DNA of 64,000 nt from Candidatus Peribacterales bacterium. Its GTDB lineage: Bacteria; Patescibacteriota; Gracilibacteria; Peribacterales; Peribacteraceae. The notes below the pieces were generated by a model. That model was not told the origin of the DNA, did not search any database, and worked only from the letters and a program-made list of their open reading frames with translations. Positions 36,378 through 45,182 of this stretch are shown piece by piece (positions within the stretch are counted from its first letter, which is position 1; each line of letters begins with the position of its first letter). The translations under genes and the position numbers were made by a program. The stretch spans positions 116,908 to 180,907 of the forward strand of contig JAGVDM010000001.1 in assembly GCA_020058765.1 (NCBI GenBank). Direction: 5' to 3'.

Positions 36378-36492
36378 CAAGACCTATGATGCACACACAA
36401 AGGGAGAAGTGGATAGTGGTTCGCACAAAGAATTATCGTGTTATCCATTCCTCACTACTCACTCTGCGCCCGTTCATCGGTATAGTGTCTCC

Positions 36493-37428
36493 ATGCCTAT
36501 GCGATCCGCGCGTCGATTGCCGAAGCGGTATAACCGCCCTGTGTCTTCGCGTACAAAGGCTCTTGCAGAGCGGCGGCGTGGCAATCGGAGGAAGTTTCAG
36601 CAGGAGCGGTTTCGTCGCGTGCTGCGGCGCTTTCAACGGCTCTATGTGGATTGGCAGCAATTCGTGCTTCGTTGGTTTCTTGTGGGTCTCGTGCTCACAC
36701 TGCTCTTCTGCGTGGGGTTCCTTTTGTTTTCCCCCGTGGTGCGTGTACGCACGATTCACGTGAAGCGCACAGATCCGCGGCTCGATATTGAGCTAGTGCA
36801 AACATCACTCGCGCCGTTATTCGGGAGGCAAACGGTGTTTTTGTCGGAGGTGGAAATCCTTTCTTTGCTCCGCGGCGCAGTGCCTGATCTAGATACTGTG
36901 GAAGTGCACAAAGCGTACCCTGCGGAAATCAGTGTCACAGTTACGCTGGACCCGATTGTTGCGAAGGTAGAAGTGGTGAGCCCCGATGCACCTACCGATG
37001 TTCCAGCGCCGAGTGGCACAGGAGCACTGCAGCCGTACCTCACGCGTGATGGCATGCTTGTGCAAACGGAACACCCGCAAGTATCGGATCTTCCACTCTT
37101 GCGATTTGTAGATTGGGGGGCTCGACCACAATCGGGAGATATGGTTTTGCCGACCGAATTTTTCGTGCGCATGCGCGAGGCAGAAGAGCAACTTGCCGAG
37201 CAGTTTTCACTCTCGGTGCTTGAACGCACGATTTTCATGCGCGGTCAGGAGTTCCATCTGCGTGTGTCGCGCGAAGGGCAAGAGGGCAGCATCGTTCTAT
37301 GGTTCGACATGCGTAGCGCACTTGCAGACCATTTACAGCGCTACAGAAATTTCCTGCGTGCAGTCGGCGCCGAAGTTGCAACTGAGTACATCGATCTCCG
37401 CCTGCAAGATCGCGTAGTCTACAAGTGA
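36493..37428 (+). CDS. ftsQ: FtsQ/DivIB-type cell-division protein
   Basis: 311 residues from ATG 36493. A strongly basic cytoplasmic N terminus (RSARRLPKRYNRP... RRRGNRRKFQQERFRR) precedes one membrane segment (about 57-80, FLVGLVLTLLFCVGFLLFSP), then a POTRA-like domain (VRVRTIHVKRTDPRLDIELV ... HKAYPAEISVTVTLDPIVAK) and an FtsQ C-terminal domain. FtsQ links FtsL/B to the divisome outside the membrane. The usual neighbours murB, ddl and ftsA are not here. A -10-like TATAGT lies 10 bases before the ATG. Confidence 0.83.
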   Translation: MPMRSARRLPKRYNRPVSSRTKALAERRRGNRRKFQQERFRRVLRRFQRLYVDWQQFVLRWFLVGLVLTLLFCVGFLLFSPVVRVRTIHVKRTDPRLDIELVQTSLAPLFGRQTVFLSEVEILSLLRGAVPDLDTVEVHKAYPAEISVTVTLDPIVAKVEVVSPDAPTDVPAPSGTGALQPYLTRDGMLVQTEHPQVSDLPLLRFVDWGARPQSGDMVLPTEFFVRMREAEEQLAEQFSLSVLERTIFMRGQEFHLRVSREGQEGSIVLWFDMRSALADHLQRYRNFLRAVGAEVATEYIDLRLQDRVVYK

Positions 37429-37514
37429 AGCTACTTGACGATGCGGCAATGATCGCTCAGGGATTTTGCCCTCACCCCTTCTCCTTTTCGGTGACAGATC
37501 GTATCCTGTACTAG

Positions 37515-38366
37515 ATGTACGGTTCACTTTTGTCTGCGTTGCTCCTGGGGCTTCTGCCTCTTGTAAGCACCGCCCAGCAGAGCAACGCGATTGCACAGAT
37601 CGCCGTGGCTCCTCCGGCGCATCCGCTCGTGCTTGCAGATTCGCTTTCTGCATCCGGCATTTTGGTAATTGATGTAGCCAGCGGCCAGCCCGTGTATGCC
37701 AAGCAGGCCACTGTGCGCCGACCAATGGCAAGTATTACCAAGCTCATGACAGCGTTGCTCATTGTGGAGAATCACGATCTCAACGAAGTAGTCACCGTTT
37801 CGCACAATGCCACACAAGTCATCGGCAATCGTGCGTATTTACCTGCAGAAGAAAAATTTACAGTTGGAGACATGCTCACTGCATTGCTCGTCGCTTCTGC
37901 AAATGATGCAGCCATTGTGCTCGCTGAGCACCACAGCGGTTCTGTAGATGCATTTGTGCAAGAAATGAACACGCGGGCACAGCAGCTAGGATTGCAAGAT
38001 ACGTCGTACGCCGATCCCATTGGCCTTGATCATGCAGATCAATTTTCCACCCCACGGGATATTGCATGGCTTACGAGCTTTGTATTAAAGAAGCCAGAAA
38101 TTGCACAGCGCATGGAGAAGAGATGGGCTCGCATATACAGCGCTGAAGGGACAGAAGTATCGCTCGCGCATACTCATGCACTTATTCAGCAAAACACGAC
38201 CGCTGTAGTTGCTGGCAAAACAGGCACCACAACCGATGCGCGCCAATGCCTTGTCTCTATGGTGGAGCAGAATGGACGACAATATATTGTCGTACTTCTC
38301 TACTCTGGGAGCCGATATGCAGATATGCTGACGATCCTGCGTGCTATGGGCGCAACACTCGTGTAA
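37515..38366 (+). CDS. D-alanyl-D-alanine carboxypeptidase (peptidase S11, DacA-like)
   Basis: 283 residues: signal peptide (1-20), then an S11 domain with the three active-site motifs SITK (in RPMASITKLM), SAND (in LLVASANDAA) and KTGTT (in VVAGKTGTTTDA). The C-terminal membrane-anchoring helix of PBP5/6 is absent, so it ends straight after the catalytic domain. It trims D-alanine from pentapeptide stems of peptidoglycan outside the cell. It belongs to a plus-strand wall cluster with ftsQ and the LysM-M23 protein. Confidence 0.93.
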   Translation: MYGSLLSALLLGLLPLVSTAQQSNAIAQIAVAPPAHPLVLADSLSASGILVIDVASGQPVYAKQATVRRPMASITKLMTALLIVENHDLNEVVTVSHNATQVIGNRAYLPAEEKFTVGDMLTALLVASANDAAIVLAEHHSGSVDAFVQEMNTRAQQLGLQDTSYADPIGLDHADQFSTPRDIAWLTSFVLKKPEIAQRMEKRWARIYSAEGTEVSLAHTHALIQQNTTAVVAGKTGTTTDARQCLVSMVEQNGRQYIVVLLYSGSRYADMLTILRAMGATLV

Positions 38367-38387
38367 CCTCGCGTTTCCTTTTCTTCT

Positions 38388-39416
38388 GTGAGCACCGATT
38401 CCACAGTGCGTTGGCTGTCCGTGCGAGTCCGTTTGCTCTGCATCGGAGCATTCGTCGCAAGTACGTTTTTCCCTCCGTATGTACCCAAGGCCGCACTGGC
38501 TCCAGAGGATGGAATCCTGCAGCCAACACAGCAGTTCCTCCTTGTAGAAGAAGGGTTCCTCATGAAGTCTTCTTCGCTTACCAAGCAGGGCGCGCGCCGT
38601 GCATATGCTGAGGGTTCCTATCACACAGTGAAAGAAGGAGAGAGCCTCGAGAAGCTCGCAAGTCGCTATGGCATTAGCGTAGAAACGATTAAGTGGACCA
38701 ATAACCTGGAAAACGCCGGTCCTATTCAGCCGGGGCAGCAGCTGCTTATTCTCCCGGTAAACGGCGTGCTGCACACCGTGAAGCGCGGCCAAACACTGCT
38801 TGGCATCGCTGAGCTCTACAGTGTGCCCGCAGACGAAATCAGCGCACAGAACAGAGTGCAGGGGGGGTTCATTATTGCTGGTCAGGAGCTCATTATCCCC
38901 GGTGGTCGACCCATTGTGCCCACACAGGTGGCACAAGAGCCGCAGCCTCGCCCGCAGCAACCGACACCGCAGCAACCCGCACCACAGCAGCCATCTGGCC
39001 CTCCGGTGTATACGCCGTCACCCACCCCGGGGGTCTTTCAGAAGCCGTGTAGCGATTCATGCTTCATTACGCAGTACTTCCGCGCCGGTCACTACGCGCT
39101 CGATATGCAGGACAAGAACAACGGCAACTACAACGGGCCTATTTATGCCGCCGAGGCCGGTACAGTTGTGCGTGCCGAGACTGGCTGGAATGGTGGATAC
39201 GGTAATGTGATCGAAGTCGACCATGGCAATGGCCTTGTGACCCTCTATGGTCACAATAAGCAGCTCCTTGTGAAGGAGGGTGATTTCGTCCGTCGCGGCC
39301 AACACATTGCCGTGATGGGCAATACTGGCCTCGTGTACGGTGCTACAGGCATTCACGTCCACTTCGAAGTGCTGGTGCAGGGTGTAAAGAAGAATCCTCT
39401 GCTCTACATTCAGTGA
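38388..39416 (+). CDS. LysM and M23-domain peptidoglycan hydrolase
   Basis: 342 residues from GTG 38388. N-terminal signal/anchor (about 14-36); two LysM domains (YHTVKEGESLEKLASRYGIS and LHTVKRGQTLLGIAELYSVP); a Pro/Gln-rich linker (about 185-215); and a C-terminal M23 domain with GHYALDM (H-x3-D) and IHVHFEV (HxH). It binds glycan through LysM and cleaves peptide cross-links, a typical cell-separation or wall-growth enzyme. It begins 21 bases after the carboxypeptidase gene. Confidence 0.95.
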   Translation: MSTDSTVRWLSVRVRLLCIGAFVASTFFPPYVPKAALAPEDGILQPTQQFLLVEEGFLMKSSSLTKQGARRAYAEGSYHTVKEGESLEKLASRYGISVETIKWTNNLENAGPIQPGQQLLILPVNGVLHTVKRGQTLLGIAELYSVPADEISAQNRVQGGFIIAGQELIIPGGRPIVPTQVAQEPQPRPQQPTPQQPAPQQPSGPPVYTPSPTPGVFQKPCSDSCFITQYFRAGHYALDMQDKNNGNYNGPIYAAEAGTVVRAETGWNGGYGNVIEVDHGNGLVTLYGHNKQLLVKEGDFVRRGQHIAVMGNTGLVYGATGIHVHFEVLVQGVKKNPLLYIQ

Positions 39417-39492
39417 TTTCTGATTGTCAGCCTGGGGTGGGCTGCGGTACCGTTTCGCAGTCCCGAATGGGGACAAAGCTCAGCTGGGTCGA

Positions 39493-39510
39493 GTACCGCC
39501 TTGGCGGTAC
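39493..39510. repeat. perfect palindrome GTACCGCC-TT-GGCGGTAC
   Basis: Eight-base perfect arms with a two-base centre lie in the 153-base gap between the LysM-M23 gene and tRNA-Asp. No T-run follows. A second imperfect hairpin, CTGCG/CGCAG, lies about 40 bases upstream. It could help end the upstream transcript or serve as a protein site. Confidence 0.35.
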
Positions 39511-39569
39511 GAGCCATCAGACAAGACGCCTCAGCGCGACCCCCCATTCTCGGAGCATTCCCACTGCGT

Positions 39570-39646
39570 GGGGCTGTAGCTCAGCTGGTTAGAGCGCCTC
39601 CCTGTCACGGAGGAGGTCGCGGGTTCGAGTCCCGTCAGCCCCGCCA
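39570..39646 (+). tRNA. tRNA-Asp (anticodon GTC)
   Basis: Acceptor GGGGCTG (39570-39576) pairs with CAGCCCC (39636-39642); D arm AGCTC...GAGC; anticodon stem with loop CTGTCAC, giving anticodon GTC; T arm CGGG-TTCGAGT-CCCG; discriminator G and an encoded CCA (39644-39646). The gene is single and lies before a small hypothetical gene. Confidence 0.96.
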
Positions 39647-39736
39647 TTTATTCTCTTGCGAGACACTCGGCCTTTTCCTTGCGCCGGGGCTGCTTCGCTA
39701 TAGGCTACGCCACCAGAATTTGTTTCTTCCGCCTGT

Positions 39737-40069
39737 ATGTCGCTCCTCAATAAAGCAGAAACAGTGCGCTCAGCAGAGGCTCCAGAAGCATCTATTGCGC
39801 CACCCACTGCCCGCGTGGGGAATCCGGGCCAGTACTATCAGCTTGGGCCCATCGCCGGAGGCGCGCTCAATCGCCAGGCGACACGTGTGGGTATACCCAA
39901 AGGGGCACAGCTCACCATCGCAGAGACACAAGCGCTACGCGAGAGAGCAGTGGCATTACTCAATGCAGCACTGGCACACAATCCAGAGGCTGGCCCCAGC
40001 GCCCTTGCAGAACCTATCGCCGCAACACTCGTGGAAGAGGCGGAAAAAGCAAAATTGGCTCAGCGCTAG
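39737..40069 (+). CDS. small hypothetical protein
   Basis: 110 residues, Ala/Glu-rich and without signal peptide or membrane segment. The middle has YYQLGPIAGGALNRQATRVG, then a helical stretch TIAETQALRERAVALLNAAL. No family recognised. It shares the stop tetranucleotide CTAG (40066-40069) with convergent gatA, which supports it being a real gene ending exactly there. Confidence 0.6.
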   Translation: MSLLNKAETVRSAEAPEASIAPPTARVGNPGQYYQLGPIAGGALNRQATRVGIPKGAQLTIAETQALRERAVALLNAALAHNPEAGPSALAEPIAATLVEEAEKAKLAQR

Positions 40070-41529
40070 AGCGTTGGTTTTTGCTTGTGCCATTCCGTTG
40101 CTTGTTCGTACGCATGTCCGGCACGCAGCACGGTGGCTTCGTCCCATTGCTTGCCCATGATCTGCAGTCCAATCGGCAGCCCATCTTTGCTAAACCCGCA
40201 TGGCACAGACATGGCGGGGATGCCTGCCATCACCTGTGAATCGAGGAAGATATCCTCCAAGTACATCGCCACAGGGTCATCTTGGTGTGCGCCTACTTTG
40301 AATGCAGGAGTTGGAGACACAGGCGAGAGGATCACATCCACCCCAGCGGAATACACATCATCGAAGTCTCGCTTGATGAGTGCGCGTACCTTCTGTGCCT
40401 GGCGATAATATGCATCGAAGTACCCGGCGGAGAGTGCATAAGTACCAATCATAATGCGGCGTTTTACCTCCGCACCAAAACCAGAACTGCGCGCTTCTTC
40501 GTAGTAACTGCGCAGGTCAGCTGCCCCGCTTGTCGTGTGGCCAAAGCGCACACCGTCGTACCGTGCCATGTTGGAGCTCACTTCGCTGGGGCAGATCACG
40601 TAGTACGCCGGGGTAGCGTGTTCGGTATGCGGCAGAGAAATTTCCTTGAGTGTGGCACCCAGTGATTCCAGTACTTTCGCCGCTTCGCGCACGGCACCTT
40701 CCACTTCGGCGTTCATGCCATCGACGAAGTATTCCTTCGGAATACCAATCGTAAGGCCTTTCACGTTCCCTGTAAGCGCTTTGCGGTAGTCGGGAACAGG
40801 AACATCCGCTGTGGTGGCATCCAATGAATCCTTGCCAGCAATGGCGCCCAAGATGATCGCCAGATCCTCTACGCTCTTGCCAATCGGTCCAATGGTATCC
40901 AGCGAGCTTGCCATGCTCATAACGCCGTAGCGGCTTGTGCGGCCGTACGTGGTGCGAATGCCTGCACAGTTACAGTAGCCCGCAGGCTGGCGGATCGATC
41001 CGCCCGTGTCGGTGCCGAGTGCAAACAGGCATTCATCAGCTGCAACCGCGGCTGCGGAACCACCCGAAGATCCACCAGCAACGCAGTCGGTGTTCCACGG
41101 ATTGCGTGTGACGCCGTAGCATGAGGTCTCGGTACTGGCACCCATAGTGAATTCATCGGTGTTCACTTTCCCAAGGCTGAGTGCACCTGCCTTCTTCAGG
41201 CGTGTCGTCGTCGTGCTATCGAATGGCGGCACATACGTCTTGTCGCGCAGCACGTTGGAGCAGGCGGTTGTTGGTACTCCCGCTTCGCAATACACATCTT
41301 TGGTGAGGTACGGAATGCCCGCGAGCGGAGAGGAAAAATCGCCTGCAGCATCCACAGCCTTTGCTTGTTCCATAGCCATTTCCGCACCATTGAATACTAC
41401 CGCGTTGAGTCGAGAATCCACTGCGGCGATACGATCAATACACGCCTGTGTAAGCTCCTCGCTGCTGATCTCTTTTTTTCGCAACTTCTCATGTGCCTGC
41501 GCAATGGTGAGGGAGCACAAATTATCCAT
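40066..41529 (-). CDS. gatA: Asp-tRNA(Asn)/Glu-tRNA(Gln) amidotransferase subunit A
   Basis: 487 residues from ATG 41529 (MDNLCSLTIAQAHEKLRKKE). Amidase signature: the catalytic lysine in LTKDVYCEAG and the Ser-cis-Ser-Lys loop GGSSGGSAAAVAADECLFAL, plus DTGGSIRQPA. GatA hydrolyses glutamine to supply ammonia for converting Glu-tRNA(Gln) and/or Asp-tRNA(Asn). Its start overlaps the end of gatC by eight bases; gatB is not in the window. Presence of GatCA implies an indirect route for Gln- or Asn-tRNA. Confidence 0.96.
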   Translation of the reverse strand: MDNLCSLTIAQAHEKLRKKEISSEELTQACIDRIAAVDSRLNAVVFNGAEMAMEQAKAVDAAGDFSSPLAGIPYLTKDVYCEAGVPTTACSNVLRDKTYVPPFDSTTTTRLKKAGALSLGKVNTDEFTMGASTETSCYGVTRNPWNTDCVAGGSSGGSAAAVAADECLFALGTDTGGSIRQPAGYCNCAGIRTTYGRTSRYGVMSMASSLDTIGPIGKSVEDLAIILGAIAGKDSLDATTADVPVPDYRKALTGNVKGLTIGIPKEYFVDGMNAEVEGAVREAAKVLESLGATLKEISLPHTEHATPAYYVICPSEVSSNMARYDGVRFGHTTSGAADLRSYYEEARSSGFGAEVKRRIMIGTYALSAGYFDAYYRQAQKVRALIKRDFDDVYSAGVDVILSPVSPTPAFKVGAHQDDPVAMYLEDIFLDSQVMAGIPAMSVPCGFSKDGLPIGLQIMGKQWDEATVLRAGHAYEQATEWHKQKPTL

Positions 41530-41818
41530 GGGCGGATGGCGTTTGGATTTGGTGATCAATGATCGGCAGCGGGCTGCATCCAAGCAGCGCATCTGGCGAT
41601 GCCTGATGCTGCTGCACAACATCTTCCCGCCAGTTGTTGGTTACACCTGTCGCAATTTTGAGCGGTTCCACGCCTTCGGTGTTCACCTGCGTCAGGCGAT
41701 CGACATACGCCAAGATAGACGTGAGCTCTGTTGCAAATTTCTCTACCTCAGCATTGGTGAGGGTGAGGCGTGCGAGCTTTGCAATATGCCGAACCTGTTC
41801 TGGGGTGAGGCTTGCCAT
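41522..41818 (-). CDS. gatC: Asp-tRNA(Asn)/Glu-tRNA(Gln) amidotransferase subunit C
   Basis: 98 residues from ATG 41818. It matches GatC throughout: ASLTPEQVRHIAKLARLTLT, FATELTSILAYVDRLTQVNT, and EGVEPL followed by the REDVV motif. GatC wraps around and stabilises GatA-GatB. It precedes gatA with an eight-base overlap, the standard order gatC-gatA. Confidence 0.94.
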   Translation of the reverse strand: MASLTPEQVRHIAKLARLTLTNAEVEKFATELTSILAYVDRLTQVNTEGVEPLKIATGVTNNWREDVVQQHQASPDALLGCSPLPIIDHQIQTPSAHG

Positions 41819-41925
41819 CTGTTGGCGTGAGCATACGAGAACCTCGGTGCGTTGTGAATCGTTCTGCGACCAAATTACCACCGCTCCTCCTTGCTCCGGA
41901 GCATGCCTTCAGCGAGGCTAGACGC

Positions 41926-42294
41926 ATGCAGCTTTCCCGGCTCCGTGGGCGCAAGGTGAATGATGTTGTGCAGCGCAAAGGCAATGTATGGCGCGGCAAG
42001 CACATGACTATTCGTTGGCTCCCTGGTGCTCCCCGCCGACCCGATGTCGACCCTGTCACTATGGCTTTGTATGTTGGTACTGCGGCATCAGCCAAGCTGG
42101 ATAAATCTGCGGTAAAGCGCAACCGCATGCGCCGTCGCTGCCGTGAGGCATTGCGCGTGAGCGTGCTTGCGCGATCAAATCTGACAACCGTACAGTTGTT
42201 GCTCTCGCCGCGTTCCTCTAGTCTGGACTGCGCCTTTGAAGAACTCCTCGCGGATTGCGAATTGTTCCTGACTTCCATCCCTCCCCATGGCTGA
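41926..42294 (+). CDS. rnpA: ribonuclease P protein component
   Basis: 122 residues from ATG 41926 (MQLSRLRGRKVNDVVQRKGN). The signature block KSAVKRNRMRRRCREALRV (the RNR motif) is clear. The protein binds RNase P RNA and helps mature tRNA 5' ends. It overlaps yidC by eight bases, the classic rnpA-yidC order. The ribosomal protein L34 gene, usually just upstream of rnpA, is not there; gatC runs divergently instead. Confidence 0.94.
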   Translation: MQLSRLRGRKVNDVVQRKGNVWRGKHMTIRWLPGAPRRPDVDPVTMALYVGTAASAKLDKSAVKRNRMRRRCREALRVSVLARSNLTTVQLLLSPRSSSLDCAFEELLADCELFLTSIPPHG

Positions 42295-43507
42295 AAAACG
42301 TCGGTCGTCCCTGCTGCAATTCGTTCTTATTTTTGCATTTGTCTATCTGGGCACGCAGTTCGCTGTGCAGAAGTTCTTCCCACCGGAAGATGCTGTGGTT
42401 GTGGATGAAGGCATCATGATCCTTATGGAGGATGAAACGGTGAAGGGCGATCACACTGCAACAGTCATTGTAGAAAACCGAACGGCGAGCGGCATCACGC
42501 TCACTGACCGATGCCCCATGCCGCCGTTTGATGCATGGAAGGTGGATGGTGATGTACGTACCCCTCTTACAACAGCAGAAGTTGCAGTGCCTTGTGTATC
42601 ACTGACAACTCTTTCTGCAGGGGACAAAGTTTCGTACAGCCTTGCACCGTGGAAGTATTCGCTCTTTGCCGAATATGGCACGTACGAGGTGCAGTTGTCT
42701 CTCGAAGGCGCAGAGCCCCCAAGCCCGGTGCAGTTCTCTATCAGCGAGGCGGGCACCATTACGCAAATCTTCCGATCGTTCATCACCAAGCCGCTACTGA
42801 ACCTGCTCGTGTTCATTGCATCATTGCTTCCGGGCTACAACCTTGGTGTTGCGATCATTCTGCTCACAATCATTATCAAGCTCATACTCTTCTTGCCCAC
42901 GCAGCACGCCTTAGAGGGGCAGAAAAAACTGCAGCTCCTGCAACCGAAGCTCGATGAAATTCGCAAGAAGTACAAAGACGATCCCAAGAAAATGAACGAA
43001 GAGACCATGGCTCTTTGGAAGCGCGAGAAAGTGAATCCGTTCCAGTCGTGTCTCCCCATGCTCCTACAGTTCCCGATCCTGATCGGTCTCTTCTTTGTCA
43101 TTCGCGACGGCTCCGTACTGGAATTGTCTCAGCACCTCCTCTACGAGCCATATCGTGATCTACCGTGGCAGTTCGGCCATAACTTCCTTGGCCTCGATCT
43201 TACACAGCCGAGTAAGTATCTGTTCCCGCCTTTGCTTGTTGTAATGCAATTCATTCAAATGAAGCTCACGTTTGCCATTGCAGAGCGCAAGAAGACTGCA
43301 GCCCAAAAAGACAACAAGCCGAAGGGCGATGTGGATCAGGCGCAGGCGATTCAGCAGAAGATGATGCTCTACATGTTGCCGCTCATGATCGGATTCTTCT
43401 CCTTCACGGTACCCGATGCTGTGTCCCTGTACTGGGGCGTAAGTACGCTCTTCGCCATTGGACAACAGATGATTGTGAATCGTGAGCATCTCACGCTCAA
43501 GCAGTAG
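42287..43507 (+). CDS. yidC: membrane protein insertase YidC/Oxa1
   Basis: 406 residues. An N-terminal membrane segment (about 8-28), an extracytoplasmic domain (30-155) smaller than that of Proteobacteria, and the conserved 60 kDa insertase core: VAIILLTIIIKLILFLPTQH, LDEIRKKYKDDPKKMNEETM, FQSCLPMLLQFPILIGLFFV and VSLYWGVSTLFAI. It inserts membrane proteins with or without SecYEG. It overlaps rnpA by eight bases. Confidence 0.96.
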   Translation: MAEKRRSSLLQFVLIFAFVYLGTQFAVQKFFPPEDAVVVDEGIMILMEDETVKGDHTATVIVENRTASGITLTDRCPMPPFDAWKVDGDVRTPLTTAEVAVPCVSLTTLSAGDKVSYSLAPWKYSLFAEYGTYEVQLSLEGAEPPSPVQFSISEAGTITQIFRSFITKPLLNLLVFIASLLPGYNLGVAIILLTIIIKLILFLPTQHALEGQKKLQLLQPKLDEIRKKYKDDPKKMNEETMALWKREKVNPFQSCLPMLLQFPILIGLFFVIRDGSVLELSQHLLYEPYRDLPWQFGHNFLGLDLTQPSKYLFPPLLVVMQFIQMKLTFAIAERKKTAAQKDNKPKGDVDQAQAIQQKMMLYMLPLMIGFFSFTVPDAVSLYWGVSTLFAIGQQMIVNREHLTLKQ

Positions 43508-43522
43508 TATGCTGTTGCCAGC

Positions 43523-44284
43523 ATGACACGAGTGGAATGCATGCGTCCGGCACGTTCATGGGCCAGGAGAGGCCTAGAGCAGCTCTGCGAGTTCTTGCGA
43601 CAGTTCTACGGAGAGAATTTGCATATGGTGGAAATTGGTAGTTACGCAGGGGAGAGCACGGTGATGTTTGCGAACGTGGCGCGACGTATAGATGCAGTTG
43701 ATCCATGGCAGTGTGATTTTGACCCAAACGATCCGTGCGCACATGCGGCATATTCCGATGTGGAGTTGGCTTTCACTGCCTGCACAGCAATGTATCCGCA
43801 TATTGTGAAGCACAAAGCGACAAGCGCGGAAGCAGTGCATCACTTTGCGAATGGATCATTGGATTTTGTGTACATAGACGGTCTGCACACCTACGAAGGT
43901 GTACGAGAAGATATTGCTCTGTGGCTCCCCAAAATTCGTCCGGGTGGATGCATTGGTGGTCATGATTACCGTGTGTATGGCATATGTGCCGCATGGACGA
44001 AGGGTGTATCTCGCGCGGTTGATGAGGCACTTGGTACGCCTACACTTATTTTCCCCGATGCGAGCTGGGTGTGGATGTCTCAGGCAACTGCGCAGGAGCA
44101 TGATGTGCTCATTCGCAACTGGCAGCGTCGTTTGCGCTTCCTCTGCGCTTTGGCGTTGCCCGGTTTATTGTGGCAGTACAACTACGCACGGCAATTCAAT
44201 CGTGTCCGTCGATTGGTGCTTTCGGATGAGCAATGGCGTTCACTCCGTTCCAAGAACAAGAAAAACCCTTTGCAGAAGCCGTAA
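43523..44284 (+). CDS. class I SAM-dependent methyltransferase-like protein
   Basis: 253 residues. Glycine motif I is MVEIGSYAGESTVMFANV, followed by RRIDAVDPW (acidic end of strand 2) and LDFVYIDGLHTYEGVREDI, typical of the Methyltransf_24 group often found with glycosyltransferases. KIRPGGCIGGHDY is the strand-5 region. The C-terminal 60 residues are basic and hydrophobic and could associate with the membrane. The target is unknown, perhaps a glycan or lipid. It begins 15 bases after yidC. Confidence 0.8.
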   Translation: MTRVECMRPARSWARRGLEQLCEFLRQFYGENLHMVEIGSYAGESTVMFANVARRIDAVDPWQCDFDPNDPCAHAAYSDVELAFTACTAMYPHIVKHKATSAEAVHHFANGSLDFVYIDGLHTYEGVREDIALWLPKIRPGGCIGGHDYRVYGICAAWTKGVSRAVDEALGTPTLIFPDASWVWMSQATAQEHDVLIRNWQRRLRFLCALALPGLLWQYNYARQFNRVRRLVLSDEQWRSLRSKNKKNPLQKP

Positions 44285-44356
44285 ATTTACTCCTGTAGTT
44301 TCGAAGTAGCGATCAGCCTCTGCCATGACTAGGTGGGAAGTGTGCACACTGCGTGC

Positions 44357-44782
44357 ATGACTACTTCCACATCATCCACCACCGGCTCTGCTGCCACTGC
44401 GCAGCGCACAGACCTGCGTGATCGCACATCCGCCTTCGCGCGCGAGGCACGTTCGTTTGTGCGCAAAACGCCGCGCACCTTGGCATCGCTCGGCGACTGC
44501 CGCAATCTTATTCGTTCCACCGGAACTCTTGGCGCATCGTATATCGATGCAGACGAGGCAGGCAGTCGCGAAGAATTCCTGCGCTGCATGGGCAATTGCA
44601 AGCGTCAGGCGCGCCAGTCTACGCACTGGCTCACCCTCCTTGAGGGTGATCTCGACGAGCGCTCCGAAGACATGCGCAGTCACCTCATCAAAGAGGCAGG
44701 GGAACTTGAGCGTATCTTTGGTGCCATTGTTGGCAAGGTGCTTGCGAAAGCACGTCAAACAAGAGAGGCAGCAGCAAAGTAA
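44357..44782 (+). CDS. four-helix bundle protein (23S rRNA intervening-sequence family)
   Basis: 141 residues from ATG 44357. After a Ser/Thr-rich start it matches the S23 four-helix bundle family: DLRDRTSAFAREARSFVR, NLIRSTGTLGASYIDADEAG and REEFLRCMGNCKRQARQSTHW. These proteins occur within rRNA intervening sequences or free in genomes; a role in ribosome or nucleic-acid interaction is suspected but unproven. Here it is a free-standing gene. Confidence 0.83.
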   Translation: MTTSTSSTTGSAATAQRTDLRDRTSAFAREARSFVRKTPRTLASLGDCRNLIRSTGTLGASYIDADEAGSREEFLRCMGNCKRQARQSTHWLTLLEGDLDERSEDMRSHLIKEAGELERIFGAIVGKVLAKARQTREAAAK

Positions 44783-44818
44783 AGACTTCTCAGGGGTCTG
44801 TATTCCGCAGAAATACGG

Positions 44819-44861
44819 CAAAAAACGGACATGTATCGGCTTATCGGTACGTGTCCGTTTG
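44819..44861 (-). terminator. intrinsic terminator reading leftward
   Basis: A 16-base stem (44824-44839 with 44846-44861, including a few G-T pairs), loop GCTTAT. On the minus strand it is followed by TTTTTT (complement of 44821-44826). On the + strand only TTT follows, so it ends leftward transcripts well and rightward ones weakly. The nearest minus-strand gene to its right is the aldolase, 320 bases away. Confidence 0.7.
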
Positions 44862-44891
44862 CCTCTATGGAATGGGGCATACAGTGGGCGC

Positions 44892-45152
44892 ATGCAACAC
44901 CCTTCCTCCTCGCCTATTCTTGATCGAATCCATGACACGCTTGAGCACCACAGCGTCGATAGTGTCGATGCACCCGGCTACAGCGATGCTGTTCGGGATC
45001 TCGACGATCTGATCGGTGAGAACGTTACCGAACGCCAGAACACGCTGCGCGAGCTCTACTTGTACGTCCAGCATCGTGCGCAGCAGAGCGTCTCCGTTGC
45101 TCCCGAGGCAGATGGGGGCCACCCCGCTGTGCCCGATCGTCTTGCGGCGTAG
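44892..45152 (+). CDS. small acidic hypothetical protein
   Basis: 86 residues from ATG 44892, just after the terminator. It is acidic and helical (YSDAVRDLDDLIGENVTERQ, TLRELYLYVQHRAQQSV), with no known motif. It lies between the terminator and the convergent aldolase gene, so an aldolase transcript reaching the leftward terminator would be antisense to it. Coding status is moderate. Confidence 0.5.
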   Translation: MQHPSSSPILDRIHDTLEHHSVDSVDAPGYSDAVRDLDDLIGENVTERQNTLRELYLYVQHRAQQSVSVAPEADGGHPAVPDRLAA

Positions 45153-45182
45153 TCTCAGGCAATCGTTCCTCTCGCGGGTTGC

